Assembly (NCBI RefSeq): GCF_007830235.1
Contig: NZ_VLKI01000002.1
Coordinates: forward strand, 339,962 to 403,961
Reading direction: 5' to 3'
From: Cytobacillus oceanisediminis
Lineage (GTDB): Bacteria > Bacillota > Bacilli > Bacillales > Cytobacillaceae
DNA length: 64,000 nt
The translations under genes were made by a program, and so were the position numbers. Positions 43,186-52,579 of the stretch are shown here, piece by piece. The notes under the pieces were generated by a model. That model saw only the letters and a program-made list of their open reading frames with translations, was not told the DNA's origin and did no database searches. Numbering within the stretch: the stretch's first letter is position 1; each line of letters starts with the position of its first letter.

Positions 43186-44562
43186 ATGACATTTAAGAAA
43201 TTAACAAAAAAAGCACTTCCTGTTCTGGCTGCTTCTGCCGTAGCGTTTGGCGGGCTGATCGGAACAGTTCAGCAAACAGAAGCACAAGGGAAGGCAGATC
43301 ATAGAGAGATCAAGAATGTTATTTTCCTTATCGGTGATGGAATGGGCGTATCTTATACGTCTGCATACCGCTATTTGAAAGACGACCCTAGTACAAAATT
43401 TGTGGAGCGTACGGAGCTGGATAAGTATCTGGTCGGCCAGCAAATGACTTACCCGGAGGACCCGGAACAAAATGTAACAGACTCAGCATCAGCAGCAACA
43501 GCGATGTCTGCAGGGATTAAAACTTATAACAATGCAATTGCAGTAGACAATGATGGCTCTGAAGTAAAAACCGTTTTGGAAGCGGCGAAGGAACAAGGAA
43601 AAGCGACAGGCCTTGTTGCCACTTCTGAAATTACACATGCGACTCCCGCTTCATTCGGCGCACATGACGAAAGCCGCAAGAATATGAATGCCATTGCTGA
43701 TGATTACTATGATGAACTGATCAATGGCGACCATAAGGTAGACGTTCTTCTTGGCGGCGGAACCGATTTATTTGTCCGCAATGACAGAAACCTTACAGAA
43801 GAGTTTAAAAAAGATGGATTCAGCTATGTAACAGACCGCGAGCAGTTATTAGCGGATAACAATGAACAGGTTCTTGGCTTATTTGCGGAGCGCGGCCTGC
43901 CAAAGATGATTGACCGCACAGAAGACATTCCTTCACTTGAAGAAATGACTGCATCTGCAATCGAGCGTTTGAACAAGGATCAAGACGGTTTCTTCCTAAT
44001 GGTAGAAGGCAGCCAGGTAGACTGGGCTGGACACGATAATGACATCGTTGGAGCAATGAGCGAAATGGAAGACTTTGAAAAAGCATTCAAAGCAGCAATC
44101 GACTTTGCGAAAAAGGACAAGCATACCCTTGTTGTCGCAACTGCTGACCACTCAACCGGCGGCTACTCCATCGGTTCTGACGGCATCTACAATTGGTTCG
44201 GTGAGCCGATTAAAGCGGCTAAGCGTACACCTGATTTTATGGCACAAGAAATTGCCGGTGGTGCAAGTGTTGAGGATACACTGAAGCAATATATCGATCT
44301 TGAATTAACATCAGAAGAGATCCAATCTGTTAAAAAAGCAGCCGAAACAAAAAAAGCAACGGATATTGATAATGCCATTGAAGAAATCTTCAACAAGCGC
44401 TCCCATACTGGCTGGACAACAGGCGGCCATACTGGTGAAGACGTACCTGTTTACGCATTTGGCCCTTCAAGTGAACGCTTTGCAGGACAAATCGAAAATA
44501 CTGACCAGGCCAAATTAATTTTTGAATTATTGAAGACCGATGTAAAGGTTGAAGATAAATAA
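43186..44562 (+). CDS. phoA: Alkaline phosphatase, secreted
   Basis: A 458-residue PhoA/PhoB-type phosphatase. A Sec signal peptide (TFKKLTKKALPVLAASAVA, cleavage near ATEA/TEAQG around residue 33) is followed by the metal site LIGDGMGVS, the nucleophile Ser100 in VTDSASAATAMS, HATPASFGAHDESR, and the late metal residues VDWAGHDND, TADHSTGG and TTGGHTGEDVP. It releases phosphate from organic esters outside the cell. The PhoP box upstream gives its control. The gene symbol refers to the family; B. subtilis homologues are phoA and phoB. Confidence 0.93.
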   Translation: MTFKKLTKKALPVLAASAVAFGGLIGTVQQTEAQGKADHREIKNVIFLIGDGMGVSYTSAYRYLKDDPSTKFVERTELDKYLVGQQMTYPEDPEQNVTDSASAATAMSAGIKTYNNAIAVDNDGSEVKTVLEAAKEQGKATGLVATSEITHATPASFGAHDESRKNMNAIADDYYDELINGDHKVDVLLGGGTDLFVRNDRNLTEEFKKDGFSYVTDREQLLADNNEQVLGLFAERGLPKMIDRTEDIPSLEEMTASAIERLNKDQDGFFLMVEGSQVDWAGHDNDIVGAMSEMEDFEKAFKAAIDFAKKDKHTLVVATADHSTGGYSIGSDGIYNWFGEPIKAAKRTPDFMAQEIAGGASVEDTLKQYIDLELTSEEIQSVKKAAETKKATDIDNAIEEIFNKRSHTGWTTGGHTGEDVPVYAFGPSSERFAGQIENTDQAKLIFELLKTDVKVEDK

Positions 44563-44571
44563 TTTTTATTC

Positions 44572-44598
44572 TCCCGCTGCTTTCGTAGAGCAGCGGGA
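44572..44598 (+). terminator. Hairpin after the phosphatase gene
   Basis: TCCCGCTGCT and AGCAGCGGGA form a perfect 10-bp stem with a 7-nt loop; the T run after it is weak. Confidence 0.45.
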
Positions 44599-44626
44599 AC
44601 TTTACAACTAATGAAGGGGGATCATC

Positions 44627-45262
44627 ATGAAAAAACTAATAACAATGATTGCTCTTTTATCTATCGTTCTATTGGGCTGCTCAAGCGCACCGGAACAGCC
44701 TGCAGATGTCAGCGCTGAAGCTCCGGCAGAAAATGAAGCAATGAAAAACTATGCACCAAACCCTCAGGTTCCGGATGACCGGCCACTGGAGAAGGCTGGA
44801 CAATCCCATACGGATGAAAAAGGCGAAATTACTTTAAAAAAAGTTAAAAATGTAAATGGAACCTATAACATTGGTCCAATTGAAATGAAAATCGCGGAAG
44901 CCAAAGTGATGCATTTAAAACCAGATTACAGCTTAGTTGACTACTTTCATACCCTGACCCATGACGAAGAATTCGATTTTGTCAAAGTCTTTGTAGAAAT
45001 CAAAAACACATCAGATGAAGAAGTAAACTTTGCCCCAGCTGCTATCCTGGAAACAAGCGAAGGAGAGCAAATCACCTGGGAAAATGACATTTACCTTGAT
45101 GGACTAAATGAAGAAATCCAACCAAACGAAACCAAAGCCGGCAACATTGGCTTTATCATAGAAAAATCCGACTTGAACAATATTGAAATTACTACAAGTG
45201 ATGTCTTCAATACTGAAGGGAAAAAGATTGAAGACGCCAAAAATATTAAGATTGATTTTTAA
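44627..45262 (+). CDS. DUF4352-type lipoprotein
   Basis: A 211-residue lipoprotein. The signal KLITMIALLSIVLLGCSS has the lipobox LLGC with Cys18. A low-complexity acidic linker follows, then an immunoglobulin-like domain of the DUF4352 kind (VKVFVEIKNTSDEEVNF; EIQPNETKAGNIGF). The function is unknown; such domains are often near transporters or stress genes. It lies 64 nt after phoA with its own GGGGGAT site. Confidence 0.7.
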   Translation: MKKLITMIALLSIVLLGCSSAPEQPADVSAEAPAENEAMKNYAPNPQVPDDRPLEKAGQSHTDEKGEITLKKVKNVNGTYNIGPIEMKIAEAKVMHLKPDYSLVDYFHTLTHDEEFDFVKVFVEIKNTSDEEVNFAPAAILETSEGEQITWENDIYLDGLNEEIQPNETKAGNIGFIIEKSDLNNIEITTSDVFNTEGKKIEDAKNIKIDF

Positions 45263-45267
45263 AGGGA

Positions 45268-45296
45268 GAGGCTCCAGTGTTGGGGTCTTTTTTGTT
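45268..45296 (+). terminator. Terminator after the lipoprotein gene
   Basis: AGAGGCTCC and GGGGTCTTT pair with some G-U pairs around a short loop, followed by T6. Confidence 0.55.
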
Positions 45297-45342
45297 TTTA
45301 GGGTGGAAAGTTTTATAAATATTGACAACCATCCCTCTATCC

Positions 45343-45363
45343 ATTAACGTTAACAACGTTAAT
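45343..45363. promoter_or_regulatory. Perfect inverted repeat upstream of the marR gene
   Basis: ATTAACGTT and AACGTTAAT are separated by AAC. TTGACA lies just upstream at 45322-45327. TAGTTAAA-like words follow three times. The dyad fits an autoregulatory MarR operator. Confidence 0.65.
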
Positions 45364-45421
45364 AGTTAAATAGTTGAACAGTTAAATGATAGAATAATTT
45401 AAGTGTGAGGTGAATATATAA

Positions 45422-45883
45422 GTGAGTGTGCCGAATATTAAAGAGCTGGTGGACCGGTATATAGCGGTTTCTTTTTCGGTGGAGAAAAAGGCAGCGTCGC
45501 TTGTGAAGGATCAGATTGGCAGTGATCTTACCAATGATCAGCATTATACGCTGAGGTACATAAATCAGGTGGGTTCTTGTACTTCGTCCGAGCTTGCGGA
45601 AGTGTTTGATGTGAAAAAGAGTGCAATTACCGCGATGATTACGCGGATGTGGGAGAAGGGGCTGATCCAGCGGACGCGCGATGAAAATGACCGCAGAGTT
45701 GTCTATCTGACTCTTACTGAAAAAGGCAATGAGCTATATGCCAAAACAGAGGAAAAGATCCATAAGCTTGTAGAATCGCTGATTACGAGATTTGATCAGG
45801 CTGAAATTCAGCAGTTTATTGAAACCTTTGAAAAACTGAACAAGGTCCTTTTAGAAAGCAAAGATTTTAAAGCGGGGGAATAA
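45422..45883 (+). CDS. MarR-family transcriptional regulator
   Basis: A 153-residue winged-helix regulator. The recognition helix region is CTSSELAEVFDVKKSAITAMITRM and the wing is RTRDENDRRVVYLTLTEKG. The start is GTG 45422 after GAGGTGA. It is 3 nt from the MMPL exporter gene, as in the B. subtilis ydgG-ydgH-like pair, and probably represses both from the upstream dyad until a toxic ligand binds. Confidence 0.88.
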   Translation: MSVPNIKELVDRYIAVSFSVEKKAASLVKDQIGSDLTNDQHYTLRYINQVGSCTSSELAEVFDVKKSAITAMITRMWEKGLIQRTRDENDRRVVYLTLTEKGNELYAKTEEKIHKLVESLITRFDQAEIQQFIETFEKLNKVLLESKDFKAGE

Positions 45884-45886
45884 AGA

Positions 45887-48800
45887 GTGCATACGATTAT
45901 TAAAAGAAAATGGCTTGTCATTGTTGCCTGGATTGCTGTTGTTGCCGGTTTATTTATAGCGGCTCCAAACATGGCCGAGCTTGTCCGTGAAAAAGGGCAG
46001 ATTACCGTTCCTGATGAGTATTCTTCTACCCTTGCCGGTGAGATTATGGAAGAAGTGCAGAAGCAGGAAGGCGGCGGCGATGAAACCCAGGTCGCACTTG
46101 TTTTTCATAATGATAAGAAGCTCACAGATGCAGAAGTAAAAGAAGCGGAAAAAGCAATCCGAACGCTTGAAGAAAAAAGCGATGAGATTGGCATTACCGA
46201 GATCCTCACTCACTTTAACGAAGAAAGCTTAAAGGAACAGCTGGTTTCAGCGGACGGAAAATCAATTCTTTCCTCAGTCAGTGTCAGCTGGAATGATCGC
46301 GAGCCAACTGAGCTTCGCGAGGATTTATATTCTGCGATTCAAGATGTAAAAGTAGATTACTATTATACAAGCGAGTGGCTTATTAATGAAGATCTGATGA
46401 AGAGTTCAGAAGAAGGGCTGAAAAAGACAGAAGGCATCACCGTTGTCTTTATTTTGGGTGTCCTGCTGCTGGTATTCAGATCAGTCATTGCACCTGTCAT
46501 TCCATTATTGACAGTAGGGTTCACTTACCTTGCTTCTCAATCAATTGTCTCGTTTTTAGTCGATAAGCTCGACTTCCCGATTTCAAACTATACTCAGATC
46601 TTCCTTGTTGCTATTTTGTTCGGAATCGGAACAGACTATTGCATTTTGCTGCTGAGCCGTTTTAAAGAAGAACTTTCACATAACGAAAACACAGCAGATG
46701 CCATTGTAGCAACTTACCGCAATGCGGGGCGCACCGTCTTTTTCAGCGGTGTGGCCGTTATGATCGGTTTTGCTGCCATTGGTTTTTCACAATTTATCCT
46801 TTATCAATCTGCAGCAGCTGTTGCTATTGGGGTAGCGATTCTTCTGATTGCCCTGTTTACGATTGTGCCTTTCTTTATGGCTGTATTAGGTCAGAAGGTT
46901 TTCTGGCCATCGAAAAAAAACGCGGAGCACGGCGAGAGCAAGCTTTGGGGCACAGTCGGCCGCTTTTCATTGGCACGCCCATTCCTGGCATTGCTTATCG
47001 TGGCTGCCGTTTGCCTACCGTTCCTGGTTACGTACGATGGAGAACTCTCTTATAACTCACTCGAGGAAATTGGCGGGGATGTAAACTCCATCATGGCTTT
47101 TAATGCGATTGCCGATAGCTTTGGCCCAGGGGAATCCATGCCAACGCAAATCGTTTTGAAAAATGACGAGGCGATGGATTCAGCTGAATATGTAGGCCTG
47201 GCTGAAAAAATTAGCCGTGAAGTCGAAAAAGTAAACTTAGTTGATAAAGTCCGCTCTTTCACAAGACCGACGGGGGAGCCGATAGAAGACTTCTTTGTTG
47301 CCAAACAGGCAGAAACGCTTGAAGAAGGACTTGGCGAAGGAAAAGATGGACTTAATAAAATCTCAGAAGGTTTGAATGAAGCAAGCAGTGAACTGGCTAA
47401 GTCGGAGCCGGAACTGCAGGGTGCCACAAAAGGTATTAATGATCTAATTTCCGGTACAAATGAAATTAAGTCCGGATTGGGCGAGATCCAAACGAACCTT
47501 GCTAAAATTGAAAACGGTATTCGCCAGGGATCTGCAGGTTCAGCAGAAATTAAAGCCGGATTGGCTAAGACGAAAGCAGGAGCGGAAGAACTTCTAGCAG
47601 GCTACCAGCAGCTTTTAGTTGGATATGAATCTGCAGAAGAAAACATTCCTAACTTAATTGCAGGTTATGAACAAATCCAGACAAACTTGAATCAGCTGGT
47701 ATTTAATATTGAACAGGCGAATTTGGAGTTATATGACTATATTGAGGGAAAATATCCTGAATTGGAACAAGATCAAGAGTATCAAGGAATCAAGGGGAAG
47801 GTATCAGGTCTCCAGCAGCAGCTGTCTAATGTTTCTGAAGGAATCACTGCAGCCAATAAAGGATTAACACAATTGCAGGCTGGCCTCGATACAGCTAACA
47901 CAAACTTTGAAAATGCCATATCTGGACAAAAGGACTTAGCCGCAGGACTACAAAAACTAATTGAGGGAATCGAAGCCCAGCAGGCAGGCTTGAATCAGCT
48001 TGCCAACGGCCAGGGGCAAATCGTCAATAGCTTCCCTCAGCTGACAAACGGTTTAGCTGGAATCAATGGCGGTCAGGAACAGCTCCTTGCCGGCTTTGGA
48101 GACTTGGGCGGGCAAATCAGCCAGCTGACAGATGGGCTTGGCCAGAGTGCGGATGGATTGGAACAGGTATCTGAAGGCCTTGGCTCTGCACAGGAGTACT
48201 TAGCAGGTCTATCAAGTTCAGAAAATATGGATGGTTTCTATTTGCCGCCGGAAGTTCTGGAGAATGAAGAGTTTGCTCAAGTATTCGATACTTATATGTC
48301 TGAAGACCGCAAAGTTATGACAATGGACGTTGTGCTGGAAGCTAATCCGTATTCCAATGAAGCTATCGGCCAGGTCGATGAGATAAAAGAAGCGGTGGAA
48401 AGAGCAACAAAAGGAACAAAACTTGAAAATGCCGTAGTGGCAGTCGGAGGTATAACCAGTACGAATGCTGACCTGAGCACGATGTCAGATCAGGATTACT
48501 CCCGTACGGTTGTGCTGATGCTTCTTGGTATTTCCATCATCCTTGTGTTCCTTTTCAGATCCATTATTATGCCGATTTACCTTATTGGTTCATTGATTTT
48601 GACGTACTATACGAGCATGGCGATGAACGAAGCCATTTTCGTGAACCTTCTTGGATACACAGGCATCAGCTGGGCGGTTCCATTCTTTGCATTTGTTATT
48701 TTAGTTGCGCTTGGCGTAGACTACAGTATTTTCTTAATGGACCGCTTTAACGAATATCGTGATCTATCAATCGCAGATGCCATGCTGCTATCCATGAAAA

Positions 48801-49015
48801 AGATGGGTACCGTCATCATCTCGGCTGCTGTCATCCTTGGCGGAACATTTGCCGCCATGATGCCATCCGGAATGCTATCACTATTACAGATCGCATCCAT
48901 CGTCCTTATCGGACTCATGCTATACGCACTAGTCATGCTGCCGCTCTTCATCCCGGTCATGGTCAAAAACTTTGGCCAGGCGAACTGGTGGCCGTTTAAA
49001 AGAAGCGCTAATTAA
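45887..49015 (+). CDS. MMPL/RND-superfamily exporter
   Basis: A 1042-residue membrane protein with two MMPL halves. Each has an extracytoplasmic domain and five or six membrane segments; the motif ILFGIGTDYCILLLSRFKEE near residue 240 and VLVALGVDYSIFLMDRFNEY-like sequence near 942 are the signature Asp/Tyr pairs. Between them (about 480-780) is a long helical stretch with repeated GL/SGL/AGL steps, as in YhgE/Pip proteins. It starts at GTG 45887 after GGGGG. Substrates of relatives are lipids or hydrophobic drugs; a MarR partner suggests inducible efflux. Confidence 0.87.
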   Translation: MHTIIKRKWLVIVAWIAVVAGLFIAAPNMAELVREKGQITVPDEYSSTLAGEIMEEVQKQEGGGDETQVALVFHNDKKLTDAEVKEAEKAIRTLEEKSDEIGITEILTHFNEESLKEQLVSADGKSILSSVSVSWNDREPTELREDLYSAIQDVKVDYYYTSEWLINEDLMKSSEEGLKKTEGITVVFILGVLLLVFRSVIAPVIPLLTVGFTYLASQSIVSFLVDKLDFPISNYTQIFLVAILFGIGTDYCILLLSRFKEELSHNENTADAIVATYRNAGRTVFFSGVAVMIGFAAIGFSQFILYQSAAAVAIGVAILLIALFTIVPFFMAVLGQKVFWPSKKNAEHGESKLWGTVGRFSLARPFLALLIVAAVCLPFLVTYDGELSYNSLEEIGGDVNSIMAFNAIADSFGPGESMPTQIVLKNDEAMDSAEYVGLAEKISREVEKVNLVDKVRSFTRPTGEPIEDFFVAKQAETLEEGLGEGKDGLNKISEGLNEASSELAKSEPELQGATKGINDLISGTNEIKSGLGEIQTNLAKIENGIRQGSAGSAEIKAGLAKTKAGAEELLAGYQQLLVGYESAEENIPNLIAGYEQIQTNLNQLVFNIEQANLELYDYIEGKYPELEQDQEYQGIKGKVSGLQQQLSNVSEGITAANKGLTQLQAGLDTANTNFENAISGQKDLAAGLQKLIEGIEAQQAGLNQLANGQGQIVNSFPQLTNGLAGINGGQEQLLAGFGDLGGQISQLTDGLGQSADGLEQVSEGLGSAQEYLAGLSSSENMDGFYLPPEVLENEEFAQVFDTYMSEDRKVMTMDVVLEANPYSNEAIGQVDEIKEAVERATKGTKLENAVVAVGGITSTNADLSTMSDQDYSRTVVLMLLGISIILVFLFRSIIMPIYLIGSLILTYYTSMAMNEAIFVNLLGYTGISWAVPFFAFVILVALGVDYSIFLMDRFNEYRDLSIADAMLLSMKKMGTVIISAAVILGGTFAAMMPSGMLSLLQIASIVLIGLMLYALVMLPLFIPVMVKNFGQANWWPFKRSAN

Positions 49016-49021
49016 AGAGGG

Positions 49022-49053
49022 AAGAGGCTATCCTTGTTGGATAACCTCTTTTT
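49022..49053 (+). terminator. Terminator after the MMPL gene
   Basis: AAGAGGCTATCC pairs with GGATAACCTCTT around a 5-nt loop, followed by T5. Confidence 0.8.
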
Positions 49054-49064
49054 AGAATAATTAC

Positions 49065-49164
49065 AAGCTGCAAATAAAATAAAGAAGTTGCTAAAAAACA
49101 GGGGGAAGTTGCTAATAAAATTAGAAAGTTGCTAATATAATCATCCAACTTGCTAATATAATGA
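49065..49164 (+). repeat. Phased short-word array C (five units, 20/21-nt period)
   Basis: AAGCTGCAAATAAAA, AAGTTGCTAAAAAAC, AAGTTGCTAATAAAA, AAGTTGCTAATATAA and AACTTGCTAATATAA start at 49065, 49085, 49106, 49126 and 49147 (20, 21, 20, 21 nt). It begins 11 nt after the terminator and ends about 75 nt before the NERD gene. Confidence 0.82.
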
Positions 49165-49240
49165 AATTTTACTGCTCATAAGAAGGATTTCCAGCTTTAA
49201 AAAGCGAAATCTCCTGCTAATCCACGAAAGGAGCAGTAAA

Positions 49241-50197
49241 ATGATTATAAAAAAGAGAGAAGTTTCACTCTCAATTCAAAAATTGCAGGCTTTAGTAAGA
49301 AGAACACCCCGAAATCATCCAAAATACCCCTTAATTCAGGAGAACCTCTCGAAAACCATGGCTGGCCATAAAGGCGAAACCTCCCTCGATTATCCACTAA
49401 GCTTTCTTCAGGAGAATAAATACTTTATTTTACACGACCTAAGGCTTAAAGATTCCAAGCATTTTTTCCAAATCGACACTTTGGTTCTATCCCAAAACTT
49501 CATTCTAATTCTAGAGGTGAAAAACATAGCTGGAACCTTATACTTCGATCAGGAATTCAACCAGCTGATACGGACTAAAAATGGAATTGAAAAAGCTTTT
49601 CCAGACCCGCTTATTCAAGTTCAACGGCAGGAGGCACAACTGAAAAACTGGATGGCGCTTAATCGTTTGCCCGCAGTTCCTATCCATTCTTTAATTATCA
49701 TTAGCAACCCGGGTTCAATCATCAGAACATCACCCCAATATAAAAGCCTCTCGCAAAAAGTGATTCATCGCGACTATCTTCCTGAAAGAATTCGTCAGCT
49801 TGAAAAATTATATCTAAAAAATCAGCTTTCTGAAAAGGAACTAAAAAAATGGATACGTCAGCTAAAAAAGCAACATGAGGCGGCTGATCATTCAATCCTT
49901 GAAAGGTTTAACGTAACTCGGGAGCAATTACGGAAAGGGATTCATTGCCCGGTTTGCGAATTTATTCCTCTTGCAAGAATTTACGGCAATTGGCATTGCC
50001 CAAATTGCAGCCTTCTATCAAAGGACGCTCACCTTTCCTCATTAAAAGATTACTCCCTATTAATCAATTCCGAAGCGTCGAGTAGTGAGGTTAGAGATTT
50101 CCTCAACATTTCAGATATCCACTTAACATCAAGACTCCTCCGCTCCGCCGCCAAAGAGTCCACCGGCAAAAATAAAGGCAAACGCTATACTCTCTAA
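49241..50197 (+). CDS. NERD-domain protein with C-terminal zinc ribbon
   Basis: A 318-residue protein, the best-preserved member of the local trio. Residues 10-30 are basic (SIQKLQALVRRTPRNHP); the NERD core has Asp79, Glu92 and Lys94 (FQIDTLVL...LILEVKN); the zinc ribbon has Cys236/Cys239 and Cys253/Cys256 (HCPVC, HCPNC). A basic C terminus follows. ATG 49241 after AAAGGAG. It stands alone between an MMPL gene and a convergent SDR gene. The nuclease-like fold is inferred from motif; activity is untested. Confidence 0.85.
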   Translation: MIIKKREVSLSIQKLQALVRRTPRNHPKYPLIQENLSKTMAGHKGETSLDYPLSFLQENKYFILHDLRLKDSKHFFQIDTLVLSQNFILILEVKNIAGTLYFDQEFNQLIRTKNGIEKAFPDPLIQVQRQEAQLKNWMALNRLPAVPIHSLIIISNPGSIIRTSPQYKSLSQKVIHRDYLPERIRQLEKLYLKNQLSEKELKKWIRQLKKQHEAADHSILERFNVTREQLRKGIHCPVCEFIPLARIYGNWHCPNCSLLSKDAHLSSLKDYSLLINSEASSSEVRDFLNISDIHLTSRLLRSAAKESTGKNKGKRYTL

Positions 50198-50223
50198 AAA
50201 AAGCAGACCCATTCCGGATCTGC
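50195..50223 (-). terminator. Terminator of the minus-strand SDR gene
   Basis: GCAGACCC and GGATCTGC pair around ATTCC; on the minus strand the hairpin is followed by a T run (A7 on the plus strand at 50196-50202). Confidence 0.65.
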
Positions 50224-50233
50224 CATTACTTTT

Positions 50234-50950
50234 TTATGGATTTGTCGACCACATGCCAGCAGTTTTCACAAACACACGCGGATTCAATTTCAGCTGTGCC
50301 ACGATAAATTCTGCAAGGTCTTCTGGCTGCATCACTTTTTCAGGGTTGCCGTCAGTCAGGTTTGTTTCAATCGCAAGGTCAGTTGCAACTGTGCTTGGAG
50401 TCAGTGCACTTACGCGGATATTATGTTTTCTCACTTCAAGCATGAGAGATTCGGTTAAGCCAAGAACGGCAAATTTGGATGCGCTGTATGCGCTTGTAAC
50501 AGGAGCGCCTTTTTGGCCGGCTGTGGATGCAATATTGATAATGTCGCCGGATTTCTGTTCAATCATATCTGGCAGAACTGCTCTTGTAACATTATACACA
50601 CCCATTAAATTAACTTGGATAATACTTTCCCATTCCTCTGGAGAAAGTTCAAGGAAGCCGCCGAATTTGGCAATGCCCGCGTTGTTAATCAGGATATCCA
50701 CAGTGCCAAGATCCGATTTAATATGCTCAACAGCATGAGTAACAGCTTCAAGTTCGGCAACGTCTGCCGCAGCCGCTGAAACGTTCACATCGTACTGGCT
50801 TAGTTCATCCGCCACTTTTTCAAGATTTTCAATTGTGCGGCCCAGTAATCCGATATTAACACCCTCTTTTGCAAGCGCAATAGCTGTTGCCCGCCCGATT
50901 CCTCTCCCAGCTCCGGTAATCAGTACTGTTTTGCCTTTTAATGTATGCAT
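50234..50950 (-). CDS. Short-chain dehydrogenase/reductase (3-ketoacyl-ACP reductase-like)
   Basis: A 238-residue classical SDR. The cofactor loop is [12 protein letters not shown] (residues 11-22), [10 protein letters not shown] is near 86, and the catalytic Ser-Tyr-Lys are in [24 protein letters not shown] start at ATG 50950 after GAGGAGG; the upstream ATG at 50980 has no site. The substrate is unknown; annotation as FabG-like rests on fold only, and no fatty-acid genes are adjacent. Confidence 0.82.
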   Translation of the reverse strand: MHTLKGKTVLITGAGRGIGRATAIALAKEGVNIGLLGRTIENLEKVADELSQYDVNVSAAAADVAELEAVTHAVEHIKSDLGTVDILINNAGIAKFGGFLELSPEEWESIIQVNLMGVYNVTRAVLPDMIEQKSGDIINIASTAGQKGAPVTSAYSASKFAVLGLTESLMLEVRKHNIRVSALTPSTVATDLAIETNLTDGNPEKVMQPEDLAEFIVAQLKLNPRVFVKTAGMWSTNP

Positions 50951-51092
50951 CGTTTTTCCTCCTCTAAAAAAATCATTCATAATACTACCAAAAAGAAAGT
51001 AAATTTCCTAATAAACCGCTTGCTCAAATTGAATATTTGAGAACAGCGCTCTCCGTATGGTAAGATCATTTTCAACAAAAGGAGGGCCGCCC

Positions 51093-52085
51093 ATGAAACT
51101 TAGTGTATTGGACCAATCAGTCATCACAAAAGGGGAATCTGCAAGGGGTGCTCTCCGCAAAACGGTAAAGCTGGCCCAGATCGCGGAAAAGCTTGGCTAC
51201 ACTCGATTCTGGGTAGCCGAGCACCATAACTCCAATGGCATTGCAGGTTCTTCTCCCGAAATCCTCATCTCCCATATTGCGTCAAGCACCAGCAAAATCC
51301 GGGTAGGTTCAGGAGGAGTTCTGCTGCCTCAATATAGCCCGTATAAAATTGCCGAAAATTTTAATATGCTAGAAACCCTTTTCCCGGGCAGGATTGATCT
51401 CGGTATTGGCCGGTCACCCGGAGGCTCTGCATCAACCCGGCTTGCGCTGACTGATGGATTAAGAAAAAGCCTGAACGAATTTCCGACGCAGGTAAAGGAC
51501 CTCCAGGATTTTTTATACAAGAAACTGCCGGAAGGGCATCCTTATCGGAGTGTCGAAGCTTTTCCACAGGTGGAAGATCCAGCCCAAATGTGGATGCTGG
51601 GTATAACGCATCGGGGTGCGCGGCTGGCTGCCGAGTACGGAACCTCATTTACATACGGACACTTCATAACTCCTGCCAACGGAAAAAGAGCTATGGAAAC
51701 GTACTTTAGCCAATTCCACCCCTCAGCCGGCCTATCAAAACCAAAGGCAAATGTGTGCATTTTTGTCGTATGTGCCGAAACGCAGGAAAGGGCGGAAGAG
51801 CTGGCATTAAGCCAGGATATGTGGCTGCTGGCGGTAGAAAAGGGGAAGGATACGAGGATTATTTCACCCGCAGAGGCAAAAAGCATCACTCTGACACCGG
51901 AGGAAAAAGCAAAAACAGCTGAAAACCGCAAGCGGATGATCATCGGCACTCCTGCAAAGGTAAAAGAAGAATTGCAGCTGCTCAGCGAGATCTATCAAAC
52001 AGATGAATTCATGGTCATCACCAATATATATGATTTTCAGGACAAGCTGAATTCCTACAGACTTCTGTCCGAAGCTTTCGCTTAA
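51093..52085 (+). CDS. Luciferase-like flavin-dependent monooxygenase
   Basis: A 330-residue LLM-class TIM barrel. Typical stretches are AEKLGYTRFWVAEHHNSNGIA, IRVGSGGVLLPQYSPYKIAE and IDLGIGRSPGG, all near the N-terminal half. Members use reduced FMN or F420; bacilli lack F420-rich metabolism, so FMN is likelier. RBS GGAGGGC before ATG 51093; ATG-like upstream starts have none. Divergent from the SDR gene with a 142-nt shared promoter region. Confidence 0.82.
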   Translation: MKLSVLDQSVITKGESARGALRKTVKLAQIAEKLGYTRFWVAEHHNSNGIAGSSPEILISHIASSTSKIRVGSGGVLLPQYSPYKIAENFNMLETLFPGRIDLGIGRSPGGSASTRLALTDGLRKSLNEFPTQVKDLQDFLYKKLPEGHPYRSVEAFPQVEDPAQMWMLGITHRGARLAAEYGTSFTYGHFITPANGKRAMETYFSQFHPSAGLSKPKANVCIFVVCAETQERAEELALSQDMWLLAVEKGKDTRIISPAEAKSITLTPEEKAKTAENRKRMIIGTPAKVKEELQLLSEIYQTDEFMVITNIYDFQDKLNSYRLLSEAFA

Positions 52086-52088
52086 CGT

Positions 52089-52119
52089 AAAAAAGATCCC
52101 CGCAACGGGGATCTTTTTT
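52089..52119 (+). terminator. Terminator after the monooxygenase gene
   Basis: GATCCCCG and CGGGGATC with a CAA loop, A6 before and T6 after. Confidence 0.88.
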
Positions 52120-52121
52120 CT

Positions 52122-52463
52122 TTATGCACAAGTAATCCACTGCACGGTGATAAGTATCATTTTATAAAATGCAAGGAATCGGTTTTTTTCACTTATAAAC
52201 TCATTAAGCATATCCAACCTAATCTAATTATGCACAACTTATCCACCATATGAGGGAAAGGTAATCCAAACTAGAGGATTCTTTCTAATTGTGCATAACT
52301 AACACATGATTTTTTTAATTTTTCAGAAATTATCCACAATAAATAGTATTTTCAATTAAAATAATCCACAATTGGTGGATAACCAGCATATTTACTTCTT
52401 TTTCGAAAAGTAATCCACAACATAATAATCCACCACTTGTTCACTTCCCAAAAGTTATCCCCA
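52122..52463. other. Cluster of DnaA-box-like sequences
   Basis: Exact matches to TTATNCACA lie at 52122-52130 (+), 52228-52236 (+), 52290-52298 (-) and 52330-52338 (+). One-mismatch forms lie at 52133 (TAATCCACT, two changes), 52239 (TTATCCACC), 52362 and 52411 (TAATCCACA), 52374 (minus TTATCCACC) and 52426. The 460-nt gap has no ORF. DnaA-box clusters away from oriC are known in B. subtilis; alternatively it is a degenerate short-word array like those elsewhere in the window. Confidence 0.55.
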
Positions 52464-52579
52464 ATCGCAGGTTTTTCCTCCCAGAATCATTTCTCACTCC
52501 ACATACGATATCGATTATCAAAATATCAGTTATAAGACTATTTCCCATGGGATCTGCTGTTAATTGTCATAAAGCACAT

